In this document: piece after piece, positions 1-9,222 of the stretch
Layout: each line of letters begins with the position of its first letter
How positions within the stretch are numbered: the first letter of the stretch is position 1
Source of the DNA: Legionella saoudiensis
Lineage (GTDB): Bacteria; Pseudomonadota; Gammaproteobacteria; Legionellales; Legionellaceae
NCBI RefSeq assembly: GCF_001465875.1
Contig: NZ_LN901321.1
Span: forward strand, 1 to 64,000
Length of the DNA: 64,000 nt
Reading direction: 5' to 3'
Position numbers and translations under genes: made by a program
The notes under the pieces: model-generated
Told to the model about the DNA's origin: nothing
Databases searched by the model: none
The model's input: the letters and a program-made list of their open reading frames with translations, nothing else

Positions 1-588
1 CGGGAGCCGCTGTGTTTGTTTCTGCAGTCTGTAAATGATTACCCAATACCCATCTCCCGCGCGTGACCACAGAGCCTATCAAGCTTCATTCGTGGGCGAG
101 AGAGCCAAATACCAGCCATTATTTTAATTTTGAATCCTCCCATAGAACCCCATTGCCAGAGAGGAGTATGATTTTAATAGGGCTCTTCGCAAAATTCGCT
201 CCCCGTCATTGCGAGCGCAGCGAAGCAACCCAGGGGTTCCGTGCCTCGATCAGCCTACCATTAATAGAATTAAATGCTAGCCTCAAAATCTTTCACGTAA
301 GAGGGCTGATTATGAAGCATAAGAAAGGATCATGCTCACTATCGTTTTAGTTGCTGTTCAAGGAAAACCTGACCACTTAAATAGCAATAATTAATATTCA
401 TCTTGTTTCGAACTGATTAAAATAAATTAGCCCCGAATTTTTCCTATACAAAACGGCTAGAGAAATAAAAAGCAACTCATGCTTTATTTGTTCAATTAGT
501 TGATTGTAAAGCCATTTTATTAATCAAAAGTTGCTTTTTTCTCGTCTTTCGTTTAAGTTATTTCCATTTAGGATAAATAATAAATTTT
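1..588. other. Non-coding left edge
   Basis: No convincing gene was found here; the open frames present have neither family resemblance nor good ribosome sites. The stretch holds one copy of a dispersed repeat at 204-233 (the CGTCATTGCGAG type). It also holds a hairpin with arms 467-477 and 529-539 (AAAAAGCAACT and its complement) that ends in a run of T just upstream of the next gene. The long loop makes a terminator possible but uncertain. The very AT-rich part after about 360 probably carries the promoter of the 589 gene. Confidence 0.5.
204..233 (+). repeat. Dispersed repeat family B, copy 1
   Basis: The unit starts CGTCATTGCGAGCGCAGCG and runs into AAGCAACCCAG. Related copies lie at 18085-18165 (an inverted pair), 18211-18240 and 53096-53128 (reverse orientation). 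All are outside genes or touch a stop codon. Similar CGTCATTGCGAG elements are widespread in bacterial genomes; their function is unknown to me. Confidence 0.7.
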
Positions 589-2541
589 ATGAAAGTCCAA
601 CGTATATCGCAATATATTGATGAGCTGCGCAAGGAAGAGATACAGGCTGAAGGCGATGCAGTTCTTTTGGATAGCATTTCAAGCTATTTTATTAATAAAC
701 CCTCAGAAACTCCTCTTGATAAGCAAGATATTATTTTTTTAATTGAATGTTTTAAGACACGCTGGGATTCGGAACGAGGTAAGGATCATGATTACACCTT
801 AAGTAATTCTCCAATTGAACTAAAATGGGTTAACCTAGCTAAAGAATTGGGTGCATACGCAGATATTCCTTATTTAAAAATACTGATGCACACCATTACT
901 AATAATACTGATCCGCATGACGGTTCCGCTTTAACGGAAACCGAAACAATGACAAATTTTTACCTTGCAAATAAGGGAACACTTCTCTGCCGTAAAAGGA
1001 GTCTTTGTGATCATCTATTAGATCACGGCCTTGAGCTTGCAACAAGTAGGAGTACAGAAGCTGCGGTTATTTTTACTTTAGAGGAATTAAGTAATTTAAA
1101 GCGTTGCAAAGTTAGCTCAGTTTTTTCTGTAGAAACCAAAATAGATACCAATCAAAATGGCATAAAAGAGAAACTTAAGATTACTGAATATTTCACAAGC
1201 TTTTGGGATTTTCTACAGAGAAAGATATTTGCGCATGGCTGCGTAAATGCCGAGGAATTACCCATAACCTTTTTTTCTCAGTTACTTGAGTTAATTGAGA
1301 GTTATATTAGCTTGAAAGCTGATGGCAAAGAGTTTGGTATATTTCAAAAAGAGGTGGGTAAATTTTTTGAGTATGTATATAACAGTCCTTTGCCCAAGGT
1401 TAATTCCCTATATGGAGAGAGAGTTTTTTACAAAGGTAGAGAACATTATTTAATCGATGTCTTGATTGCAATTTTTGATGCTACTCAATTTAACCTTGAA
1501 CCAGAAATGCTAAGCATCGCTCGATTATTATTTACTATCCATCCAGAGCTAGAAGTTAAGAATAATGCTTTAAGGTTATTCTATCTTGATGAGCAAAAGA
1601 AGGTTGTGTACACCCAAGAAAATGAAGTTGAAGCTTATATTAATTGCTGCCGTTTGCTAGTTTCAATGTATGCAACTAAATTTGATTTTGGTTTTTTTGT
1701 TTATAAAGGGGAAGACATATTTGCTTGGGATCAAGAAAATGAAATCCCTCATGAATTTTCTAATATATACATGCACCTACTAAAAGTTTTTAATTCTGAC
1801 AGGCCGAATTACATTGATGCTTATTATAATATTATTAAAAAAGAAATTGCATCTTTAGTAAGAGAAACGACTCATTGGGCTCGGGTAATTAGAACAAGTA
1901 CTTCTCGCGAATGGTTGAAGAAGGTTCATAGTTCATCTTTTGCAGACATTAATGGATATTGGTATCCTCCAGAGGTCATTATCCATCGACTATTAAAATT
2001 TATCCAAACTAATACAACGTTTAAAAAGCAAATTAATGAGTTTTTGGATAAATTAGTTACTACTTATGCTCAGGAACAAGGTGATTTTAGAAAAGAGTTA
2101 CGTGTTAATATATTGTTTGCACAGTTTCTTTCTAAATTAAGTGAACAGCAATGCAATAATTTAATTACGTTCATGAATAAGCGAGATGACGTATTAGCTG
2201 ATGGAATTAAATCTGATTTTTTAAATCACTGTATTACACATATTAATAGTCGTTTAGTGGAGTTGGGCTATCATCGTCCGATTGAGAAATCCATTGGTTT
2301 CTTCCAAGTGCAGCTTAATTATGAAATTGATCCAGCGTTAGTGTTAGGAGTTGAACGTCTTATTGATGTGGTGGAGCATTATGCTACAGGACTGGAGTTA
2401 GGCCATCTTGATATTGAAGTGCAGGGGAAAATCCGCCGCTTTTTATTTGATTTAAAAGATCCAATTTTAAGCTGCGTTGATAGGAAAGAAAGTATAAAAG
2501 ATTCGGAAACCAGGGTAGACCCTATTGGGCAGCCAAGCTGA
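589..2541 (+). CDS. Unrecognised 650-residue protein
   Basis: I do not recognise this protein. It has no signal peptide, no obvious membrane segment and no Cys or His cluster. It reads as a mostly helical soluble protein with many Leu/Ile/Phe heptad-like stretches. The C-terminus is short and polar, with an acidic and Ser-rich patch near residues 632-644 (KESIKDSE), the kind of tail found on Dot/Icm substrates; this is only suggestive. The coding sequence looks more AT-rich than the core genes to its right, which fits an accessory gene. The upstream ribosome site is weak (AGGA about 15 bases before ATG). A hairpin with T-run follows the stop. A Legionella-specific effector or orphan protein is the best guess. 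Confidence 0.7.
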   Translation: MKVQRISQYIDELRKEEIQAEGDAVLLDSISSYFINKPSETPLDKQDIIFLIECFKTRWDSERGKDHDYTLSNSPIELKWVNLAKELGAYADIPYLKILMHTITNNTDPHDGSALTETETMTNFYLANKGTLLCRKRSLCDHLLDHGLELATSRSTEAAVIFTLEELSNLKRCKVSSVFSVETKIDTNQNGIKEKLKITEYFTSFWDFLQRKIFAHGCVNAEELPITFFSQLLELIESYISLKADGKEFGIFQKEVGKFFEYVYNSPLPKVNSLYGERVFYKGREHYLIDVLIAIFDATQFNLEPEMLSIARLLFTIHPELEVKNNALRLFYLDEQKKVVYTQENEVEAYINCCRLLVSMYATKFDFGFFVYKGEDIFAWDQENEIPHEFSNIYMHLLKVFNSDRPNYIDAYYNIIKKEIASLVRETTHWARVIRTSTSREWLKKVHSSSFADINGYWYPPEVIIHRLLKFIQTNTTFKKQINEFLDKLVTTYAQEQGDFRKELRVNILFAQFLSKLSEQQCNNLITFMNKRDDVLADGIKSDFLNHCITHINSRLVELGYHRPIEKSIGFFQVQLNYEIDPALVLGVERLIDVVEHYATGLELGHLDIEVQGKIRRFLFDLKDPILSCVDRKESIKDSETRVDPIGQPS

Positions 2542-2597
2542 TAGGAAGGACAAGATAACTGATAAGCATAATTATGCATCATCACGAATGAGTTGGA

Positions 2598-2639
2598 GCA
2601 ACCGGGATTTTGTGTCAAAATCCATAGGTTGCTTTCTTT
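2598..2639 (+). terminator. Hairpin terminator after the 650-residue gene
   Basis: Arms GCAACC..GGATTTTG (from 2598) and CAAAATCC..GGTTGC (to 2632) pair around a TGT loop. The second arm is followed by TTTCTTT. The site lies between the stop at 2541 and the convergent rsgA stop at 2667, so it could serve both strands. Confidence 0.7.
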
Positions 2640-2666
2640 ATGACATTACTCTTATGACAAACGGAT

Positions 2667-3635
2667 TTATGATGCCTTATATTGCGCACAAAGCTTAAGG
2701 AAGTTTTCATATCTTTTTTTCGCAATTAGTCCTTCTTGCATTGCCTTTATAATTGCACAATGAGGTGTATCTTTATGGGTGCAATTTCTAAATTTACATT
2801 GTGCTAAAAATGGCCTGAACTCACTATAACCCCGAGCAATCTCTGCTGCATCGATATGCCATAAACTAAATTCTCTAACGCCTGGCGAGTCAATTAGTGC
2901 TCCACCACTAGGCAAATGATAATAACGAGAATTACTCGTAGTATGGCGCCCTAGCTCAGAAACTTCGGAAATAGCTCCAGTCGCTATATTTTCTTCATGG
3001 GGTAAAACCGCCGAAATTAATGAGGATTTTCCCACCCCAGATTGTCCTACAAAGACACTTACTTGATGATCTAATATCCTTTTTAATTGAGCAATGCCAT
3101 CAACATCATCTTGGCTGGTAAAGAGCAGGGGATAACCTAAATGTTGGTAGTCAGTCTGTAATTGTTCTTTAAGTTTGTCACAAGGTAAATCAATTTTATT
3201 TAAAAGTATAATTGCTGGTAATTGCAAGGTTTCTGCCATAACTAAGTAGCTATCTAGTAATGGCCAAGAAACCTCAGGTTTTGCTGCAATAACGATAATA
3301 ATCTGGGTAATATTGGCAGCTACTGGTTTTACCACGCCTGTTCCTGTAGGTTTGGCAAGTACACTTTTTCGTGGATACAAACTTAGAACTACTCCTTGAT
3401 TCGTTCCTTCGTTCTGCCATACCACGCGGTCTCCGGCAACTAATGTTTCGAGATTAGGACGAATGGAGCAGCGAATGTGAGTACCTTGATTATCTTCAAG
3501 TTCTACGTGGCGGCTAAATCGCGTAATGACTAGACCATCCATTAAATTATCATGGTCTTCCTTATTTGTTTGATACGTTTGTTGAATTTTTTCAATACGT
3601 GCAGACTGTTGTTTGTTAATACGTCTTTTACTCAT
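2667..3635 (-). CDS. rsgA: Ribosome small subunit-dependent GTPase RsgA
   Basis: This is the GTPase that helps the 30S subunit mature, also called YjeQ. The circularly permuted G-motif order is visible: G4 NKID at residues 146-149, then the P-loop GQSGVGKSS at 197-205, then G3 DSPG at 249-252. An N-terminal OB-fold segment precedes them (about 35-110). The C-terminal zinc site is complete: Cys280, Cys285, His287, Cys293. At 322 residues it has normal family length. It is transcribed divergently from cca across a 148-base gap that should hold both promoters. Orn, just beyond cca, is a common neighbour of rsgA in gammaproteobacteria. Confidence 0.95.
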   Translation of the reverse strand: MSKRRINKQQSARIEKIQQTYQTNKEDHDNLMDGLVITRFSRHVELEDNQGTHIRCSIRPNLETLVAGDRVVWQNEGTNQGVVLSLYPRKSVLAKPTGTGVVKPVAANITQIIIVIAAKPEVSWPLLDSYLVMAETLQLPAIILLNKIDLPCDKLKEQLQTDYQHLGYPLLFTSQDDVDGIAQLKRILDHQVSVFVGQSGVGKSSLISAVLPHEENIATGAISEVSELGRHTTSNSRYYHLPSGGALIDSPGVREFSLWHIDAAEIARGYSEFRPFLAQCKFRNCTHKDTPHCAIIKAMQEGLIAKKRYENFLKLCAQYKAS

Positions 3636-3783
3636 GATTGCAATCTATATTATAATTAGGATAGTTTTTTCAAATTTTGTGCATTATTGGATAATAGAAC
3701 AGAATTTGCTCCATTATGGCAAATATAAAATACAAAATTAACAAATACTTTTATTTAAACAGTATGAAGGTAAATTACATATA

Positions 3784-5022
3784 ATGAAAGTCTACTTAGT
3801 TGGTGGGGCTGTTCGTGATCAGTTGTTAAATCTACCCGTAAAAGAGCGGGATTGGGTAGTTGTAGGCGCTAGTCCTGATGAATTGCTAAAAAAGGGGTTT
3901 CGACAGGTTGGGAAGGATTTCCCGGTATTTTTGCATCCCGAAACTAATGAAGAATATGCTTTAGCGCGAACCGAACGCAAAGCCGCACCTGGTTATTATG
4001 GTTTTACCTGTGATTTCAGTAATACGGTTAGCTTAGAAGAAGATCTAGCCCGGCGCGATCTAACCATTAATGCTATGGCTATGGATGAGCAAGGACAATT
4101 AATTGATCCTTATCACGGGCAGCAGGATTTACGCGATAAATTATTACGACATGTATCTCCGGCATTTGTTGAGGATCCCGTACGTGTTTTACGGGTTGCA
4201 CGTTTTGCCGCACGTTTCCATCATTTAGGTTTTAAGGTTGCAGATGAAACGCGTTCGTTGATGTATGCTATGGTACGCAATGGGGAGTTAGCTCATTTAG
4301 TTGCAGAACGTGTTTGGCAGGAATGGCAACGAAGCTTAGAAGAGCGAAACCCGGAGCAGTTTATTAGTACTTTACGGGCGTGTGATGCATTGCGTATTAT
4401 TCTCCCGGAAATACATGCTTTATTTGGTATTCCTAATCCTTATCGTTATCACCATGAAGTAGATAGTGGAGTGCATACGCTCATGGTCCTGCAAGCAGCA
4501 GTGGCTTTAACAACGGATCCAGTAATTCGTTTTGCAGCCTTAGTTCATGATTTAGGGAAAGCAACTTCACCGATGTCGAACTGGCCGAGCCATCATGGAC
4601 ATGAAGAGCGTGGCGTGCCAATTATTGAGGCCTTATGTACTCGTTTGCGAATTCCCAATGAATATCGTACATTGGCAATAACCGTTTCACGGTTTCATTT
4701 GATGATTCATCGCTTATCGGAGCTGCGTGCCGCGACTATAGTAAAAGTTTTAGAACAGGCGGATGCATTCCGAAGGCCGCAGCTATTTTATAATATGCTT
4801 ATTGCCTGCCAAGCAGATGCTGAAGGATGTGGACGCCAGGTTGATTATCGACAAGCAAAGCTATGGAGTGGCTTATTAGCAGAATGTGCTAAGGTAAGTG
4901 TACAAACAATAATAGCGCAGGGTTATACCGGTGAGGCGATTAAACACGCGTTACACCAACACCGCATAGCCTGTGTTGATTTAATATTAAACTCCTGGAA
5001 GACAAATGAAAAACAATCATAA
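3784..5022 (+). CDS. cca: CCA-adding tRNA nucleotidyltransferase
   Basis: This enzyme adds or repairs the 3' CCA end of tRNAs. The N-terminus carries the class II signature: GGAVRD at residues 7-12, then the metal-binding acidic pair Glu21 and Asp23 (KERDW), and [10 protein letters not shown] further on. A C-terminal HD domain is visible ([12 protein letters not shown]), as in the gammaproteobacterial form that also has phosphohydrolase activity. The length, 412 residues, is typical of that form. It begins a compact operon: its last 17 bases overlap orn. The one tRNA in this window already encodes its CCA, so the enzyme probably acts mainly in repair. Confidence 0.95.
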   Translation: MKVYLVGGAVRDQLLNLPVKERDWVVVGASPDELLKKGFRQVGKDFPVFLHPETNEEYALARTERKAAPGYYGFTCDFSNTVSLEEDLARRDLTINAMAMDEQGQLIDPYHGQQDLRDKLLRHVSPAFVEDPVRVLRVARFAARFHHLGFKVADETRSLMYAMVRNGELAHLVAERVWQEWQRSLEERNPEQFISTLRACDALRIILPEIHALFGIPNPYRYHHEVDSGVHTLMVLQAAVALTTDPVIRFAALVHDLGKATSPMSNWPSHHGHEERGVPIIEALCTRLRIPNEYRTLAITVSRFHLMIHRLSELRAATIVKVLEQADAFRRPQLFYNMLIACQADAEGCGRQVDYRQAKLWSGLLAECAKVSVQTIIAQGYTGEAIKHALHQHRIACVDLILNSWKTNEKQS

Positions 5023-5563
5023 TTTAATTTGGATTGACTTAGAAATGACGGGCTTAGACCCGGAAGAAAATCGTATTATCGAGATTGCTACAATTGTTAC
5101 TGACCCCCATTTAAATATTATTGGTGAGGGTCCGGTTTATGCCGTTTCTCAGCCCAAGGCTTTATTGGATGCAATGGACTCATGGAATACTCGCCAACAT
5201 GGCCAATCTGGGTTGGTTAAGCGGGTTTTAGAAAGCAGCGTCAATGAGAAACAAGCGGAGCAGGATACGATTAATTTTCTTAAACAATTCGTCGATAAAG
5301 GAAAATCTCCGATGTGTGGTAACAGTGTGTGCCAAGATCGACGTTTTTTATATAAATACATGCCCGAACTAGCAGCCTTTTTTCACTATCGTAATTTGGA
5401 TGTAAGTACACTTAAAGAATTAGCGATTCGCTGGAAGCCGGAGTTATTAAATGGCTTTAACAAGCAATCAAAACATTTAGCTTTAGATGATATTAAAGAC
5501 TCAATTGCCGAATTGGTTTATTATCGGCAGCATTTTATAAATTTACCGGAAGTAACACAATGA
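5006..5563 (+). CDS. orn: Oligoribonuclease Orn
   Basis: Orn is the 3'-5' exoribonuclease that finishes RNA decay by degrading di- to penta-nucleotides, including pGpG from cyclic-di-GMP turnover. It is a DEDDh exonuclease: Asp11 and Glu13 lie in [10 protein letters not shown], a further acidic residue in the CQDRRFL stretch, and the closing His and Asp in [11 protein letters not shown]. The length of 185 residues is normal. Its start lies inside the end of cca (17-base overlap), and its stop overlaps the queH start as ATGA, so translation of the three is probably coupled. Confidence 0.95.
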   Translation: MKNNHNLIWIDLEMTGLDPEENRIIEIATIVTDPHLNIIGEGPVYAVSQPKALLDAMDSWNTRQHGQSGLVKRVLESSVNEKQAEQDTINFLKQFVDKGKSPMCGNSVCQDRRFLYKYMPELAAFFHYRNLDVSTLKELAIRWKPELLNGFNKQSKHLALDDIKDSIAELVYYRQHFINLPEVTQ

Positions 5564-6228
5564 TAGAAAGAGAGCGATTAGAATTGCCTAATGGGGCAGA
5601 TAAATTATTACTGCACTCCTGTTGTGCGCCATGTTCTGGTGAGGTAATGGAAGCTCTGATCAGTTCAGAAATTAATTTTTCAATATTTTTTTATAATCCT
5701 AATATTCATCCAGTTCAGGAATATGAAATTAGAAAGCAGGAAAATATCAAGTTTGCCGAAAAGCATAATATACCGTTTATTGATGCAGATTATGACAAAG
5801 ATAATTGGTTTGAGCGTGCTAAAGGCTTAGAGTGGGAGCCTGAACGTGGTAAACGCTGCTCCATGTGTTTTGATATGCGCTTTGAACGTACGGCTTTATA
5901 TGCTCATGAACATGGTTTTCCCGTGATAAGTAGCTCCTTAGGTATTTCCCGATGGAAAGATATGAACCAAATTAATGATAGTGGTCTTCGTGCTGCTGCT
6001 CATTATCCTGAACTAGTTTATTGGACCTATAATTGGCGCAAAAATGGTGGTTCGGAGCGCATGTATGAAATTGCTAAGCGTGAGCAATTTTATAAGCAAG
6101 AGTATTGTGGCTGTGTTTACTCCTTACGGGATACTAATGCTTGGCGTAGGCAAAAAGAACGTAACCGCATTAAAATAGGCATTAATTATTACAATGCCGC
6201 AGAGTCTGAAAACAAAGAGGATTTATGA
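5560..6228 (+). CDS. queH: Epoxyqueuosine reductase QueH
   Basis: QueH (the former DUF208 family) carries out the last step of queuosine synthesis in tRNA, reducing epoxyqueuosine; it is unrelated to QueG. The metal-binding cysteines are all visible: CCAPC near residues 21-25, CSMC in the middle, and CGC (YCGCVYS) toward the C-terminus. The length of 222 residues fits. It overlaps orn and the next transporter gene by four bases each. The enzyme that starts the tRNA part of the pathway, tgt, is also in this window at 16384. Confidence 0.9.
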   Translation: MIERERLELPNGADKLLLHSCCAPCSGEVMEALISSEINFSIFFYNPNIHPVQEYEIRKQENIKFAEKHNIPFIDADYDKDNWFERAKGLEWEPERGKRCSMCFDMRFERTALYAHEHGFPVISSSLGISRWKDMNQINDSGLRAAAHYPELVYWTYNWRKNGGSERMYEIAKREQFYKQEYCGCVYSLRDTNAWRRQKERNRIKIGINYYNAAESENKEDL

Positions 6229-7160
6229 GTACACATTCACATGGTGATGCACATGAGCATCATGGGCATGCTCATTCGCATGGTCCTGTAACCTACGACC
6301 GGGCTTTTTTAATCGCAATCCTTGCAAATGGTCTATTTGTTCTTTTGCAAATTGTGTTTGCTTACTTATCAAATTCAACCAGCTTATTAGCTGATGCTTT
6401 CCATAATTTAGGGGATGTATTAGGCTTGGTTTTAGCGTGGATTGCGACGAGTCTTATGAAGCGAGCTCCCACGATGAAAGCAACCTATGGGCTGAAAAAA
6501 ATCTCTATTTTATCGGCGCTAGCCAATGGGATTTTACTGGTATTCACTTGCGGTATTATTGCTACGGAAGCAATGTATAAGTTATTTTCGCCAACAGAAA
6601 TCCAAGCGGTGTCCGTTATGATTGTTGCTGGTATTGGTATTGTCATTAATTCTGCCACGGCTCTTTTATTTATGCGAGGCACAGATGATTTAAATATCAA
6701 GAGCGCTTATCTGCATTTATTTTATGATGCATTAATTTCTGTGGGGGTAGTGGTATCTGCTGCTTTAATCTATTTTACCGGTTGGCAGTGGCTTGACCCT
6801 GTCGTTGGTTTAGTGATTGCCTTTATTATTTTAAAAGGTACGTGGTCTTTATTTGTTAATAGTTTCCGATTAATTATTGACGGCGTACCAGAGAATATCT
6901 CCTGGACGGCAGTGAGCGAATTTTTGCTAGCAAAACCCGGGGTTGATAGTTTTCATGATTTGCATATTTGGGCAATGAGTACACAGGAAAATGCCTTATC
7001 TGTGCATTTATATATGCCTGAAATCGAATTAAACGATCAAGTTCGGCTTGAGTGGACCGAACAATTAAGACACGAGTTTAATATTCAACATGTAACCATC
7101 CAAGTAGAAAAGACAAAATCTGCGTGTAATGATAATTGTCATACCCCAAGCTTTTTATAA
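6225..7160 (+). CDS. Zinc-type cation diffusion facilitator
   Basis: This is an inner-membrane divalent-metal/proton antiporter of the CDF family, most like the ZitB/CzcD zinc group. The first 25 residues are His-rich ([17 protein letters not shown]), followed by six hydrophobic segments. The zinc-site pattern is present twice: HNLGD in the second segment (ADAFHNLGD) and HLFYD in the fifth. The C-terminal cytoplasmic domain has the usual DLHIWAMS. The length is 311 residues. It shares an ATGA overlap with queH, so it is co-transcribed with tRNA genes, without an obvious functional reason. Zinc is the most likely substrate by motif; other metals cannot be excluded. Confidence 0.9.
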   Translation: MSTHSHGDAHEHHGHAHSHGPVTYDRAFLIAILANGLFVLLQIVFAYLSNSTSLLADAFHNLGDVLGLVLAWIATSLMKRAPTMKATYGLKKISILSALANGILLVFTCGIIATEAMYKLFSPTEIQAVSVMIVAGIGIVINSATALLFMRGTDDLNIKSAYLHLFYDALISVGVVVSAALIYFTGWQWLDPVVGLVIAFIILKGTWSLFVNSFRLIIDGVPENISWTAVSEFLLAKPGVDSFHDLHIWAMSTQENALSVHLYMPEIELNDQVRLEWTEQLRHEFNIQHVTIQVEKTKSACNDNCHTPSFL

Positions 7161-7260
7161 ATAAACAGCAGAAAAGCTTTTTTCGCGATTAGGCTCAGAA
7201 GCGAAATCATATTCCTCAACCTATACTTAATGTAAATCTTATAAATAGGTTGATGGAATT

Positions 7261-8736
7261 ATGGCATTAAAGGAAATTCGCAATGAATTTACTCCTGCAG
7301 TAGTTGAGCACGTAGCGAGTAGTGCCCTTTTTTCTCATGATGTCTCTCGTGGTACTTTAGCGGGCTCTGGGAAAACCTGGATCAAAAAGGAAATGCTCGA
7401 TCCGGAAGTGGCAAAAATAGAGCTTCTCGCGCAAGAGTTTTTCCGCTTAATTATTCCTCACCAAGGTGAAACACGTCTGTTAGAAAACAAAAGTACAGGA
7501 GTTCACTATATTCTTTCTGAAGAGGTTAAAGGCTATCGTGACTTACCTCGGGGTGAAGCTCATAATTTTGCTAATGGACATTATACCGGCTTGGGGCAAG
7601 CACTTGTTACTGCCATGTTTTTGCAGGAAATAGATCTTAAAAACGGTAACATTGGCCTTGATGAGCAAAATCGAGTGGCAAAAATTGATGGAGATTGGTG
7701 CTTTGCTGAGGGTCGTTACGGTGGAGGCTCATACAAAATTACCCCAGAGGCCATCGCACGACTTCCTTATCCACAGGATTTTTGTACCTTTAATTGGCTT
7801 GATCTCATTATGCAAAATACCATGCGTGCGAAAAGCCAGATTGTAAATCCATCATTAAGTAGTTCCCCGCAATTTCGCGCAGAGGTCAATCAGGCCTTAT
7901 TGATGATTTGTTTGCTGCCAGATAGTTTTATTGGCCATTTTGTTGATGCCTACATGCCAGCAGGAGGGGAGCGTTTCGTTCATTTAATTAAATCACGTCG
8001 CGATCAATTACTTACCAGCGCTTTGCAAAATTCCTCATTTTTAGAGTATTGCAATTCGGCAGCAGCTCTTCAGGACTATAACAATCTTATGGTGCATATG
8101 GATTCGTTCCAGGCCAATGGGGAGGGTAATGTTCTCCCACTACATGCTCAAGAAGCCAATCATACTTCGGTTGCTGGACGATTAGATATTATAAATAGCT
8201 TCCTGGCCATAAGAGAGCATGGGCAAATAATCAATAAGATTTTATCCCACCAAGTAAATGATCAGGACATTCTTTTACAAACTTATGTCGCGGACATGCG
8301 AAAAGAGCTAGTAAAACACAGTTCTAATCCGCAAAAATTACAAGAAATAAAAAAACAATTGCTTGACGTGTTGGCTTCCGTGAGTTCGGCTGAGGTCTTA
8401 GCTGTGAAGAAAGCCGTAAGTGATTTACGAGATAACAGCCACTGGTATACACGAGGTATAATTAAAAAAACAGAACGGATTGAAGCCGCGTTATGTACAA
8501 TACCGCTTCTTGAGCGAGGAACTGTGATTAGTGATAATGGTCCAGCAAATAAAGTTCAGGAAGCGCTTGCATCACATCGGCATTGGGGAAAAGGTGGGGC
8601 AGTCTATAAAGCGGGTGAGCAAATTGATATGGAGTATTCCGCTAAGACGTTTAAAGATCTAAAAGCACAATTTACTAAGTCGCGTGCCCCTACAAATGAT
8701 GAGGATAGTCCTAGTCAAAATCCTCAAGTAAAATGA
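7261..8736 (+). CDS. Kinase-like candidate effector
   Basis: I do not recognise an exact family, but the first 150 residues read like an atypical kinase fold. There is a Gly-rich strand with lysines (GTLAGSGKTWIKKE, 31-44), a possible hinge (SEEV, 86-89), a catalytic-loop-like EIDLKNGNIGL (123-133, with Asp125, Asn128, Asn130), and a metal-site-like KIDGDW (141-146, Asp143). The spacing resembles the D..N...D arrangement of PI4-kinase-like and other unusual Legionella kinases. The rest (about 160-491) is helical with no named domain, ending in a polar tail (SPSQNPQVK). There is no signal peptide or membrane segment. A 110-residue coiled-coil gene follows after 27 bases. A Dot/Icm effector is plausible; enzyme activity is inferred only. 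Confidence 0.65.
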   Translation: MALKEIRNEFTPAVVEHVASSALFSHDVSRGTLAGSGKTWIKKEMLDPEVAKIELLAQEFFRLIIPHQGETRLLENKSTGVHYILSEEVKGYRDLPRGEAHNFANGHYTGLGQALVTAMFLQEIDLKNGNIGLDEQNRVAKIDGDWCFAEGRYGGGSYKITPEAIARLPYPQDFCTFNWLDLIMQNTMRAKSQIVNPSLSSSPQFRAEVNQALLMICLLPDSFIGHFVDAYMPAGGERFVHLIKSRRDQLLTSALQNSSFLEYCNSAAALQDYNNLMVHMDSFQANGEGNVLPLHAQEANHTSVAGRLDIINSFLAIREHGQIINKILSHQVNDQDILLQTYVADMRKELVKHSSNPQKLQEIKKQLLDVLASVSSAEVLAVKKAVSDLRDNSHWYTRGIIKKTERIEAALCTIPLLERGTVISDNGPANKVQEALASHRHWGKGGAVYKAGEQIDMEYSAKTFKDLKAQFTKSRAPTNDEDSPSQNPQVK

Positions 8737-8763
8737 TGAATCAAATTATTTAAGGATCTATCT

Positions 8764-9096
8764 ATGAGCAATGACAAATTATATGGGTTATATGGTAAAG
8801 GGGCAAAAGATCCAGAAGAGCAGGTTACGGTCTTACGTAGTAAGCTAAAGGCTTTAATTGAAGAAAATAATAATATAACAAAACAAATATGGGATATTGA
8901 TTTTCAACTTAATAATGCAGAGCTTTCCGAGACGCAACGAGCAGAGCTCATGGCTTTAAGTGAGGAATTGAACAAACAAATTTCGAAAGGAGATTATGCT
9001 CATCGAATTGATGAGTTTAAGCAACAGATCATTGATTTAGAAATGGAATTGTATGGACATTCAGATTTAGATAGTAATTCGCCTTATTCTATATAA
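8764..9096 (+). CDS. Small coiled-coil protein
   Basis: This is a 110-residue soluble protein with no recognised family. From about residue 15 to 100 it is almost continuous charged helix with regular Leu/Ile spacing (LRSKLKALIEENN, LMALSEELNKQI, FKQQIIDLEMELYG), so a coiled coil is likely. The N-terminus is short and Gly/Tyr-rich (LYGLYGKG). AAGGA lies eight bases before the ATG. It sits 27 bases after the kinase-like gene on the same strand, so the two are probably transcribed together. It could be a partner or chaperone of that protein, which is a guess from position. Confidence 0.65.
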   Translation: MSNDKLYGLYGKGAKDPEEQVTVLRSKLKALIEENNNITKQIWDIDFQLNNAELSETQRAELMALSEELNKQISKGDYAHRIDEFKQQIIDLEMELYGHSDLDSNSPYSI

Positions 9097-9222
9097 GGAG
9101 GATTGGTTGCTTGTTTATAGGGTTGTAATCGCCAGCTAGGAGAAACCCTCTTCGCGGGCGAGGCAGCTAACCTTGGCATGAGGTGGCTTCCCGCCCGCGG
9201 GATAAGTTAGATTAATAACGTA
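9097..9222. terminator. GC-rich hairpin between convergent genes
   Basis: A strikingly GC-rich inverted repeat lies in an otherwise AT-rich gap: CGCGGGCG near 9155 pairs with CGCCCGCG near 9193. It sits between the coiled-coil gene (+) and the end of hemY (-), so a two-way transcription stop is the simplest reading, although a clear T-run is lacking. Confidence 0.45.

Noticed and set aside
63..350. A 95-codon frame in the left gap
   Set aside because: It runs through a dispersed repeat and has no recognisable sequence.
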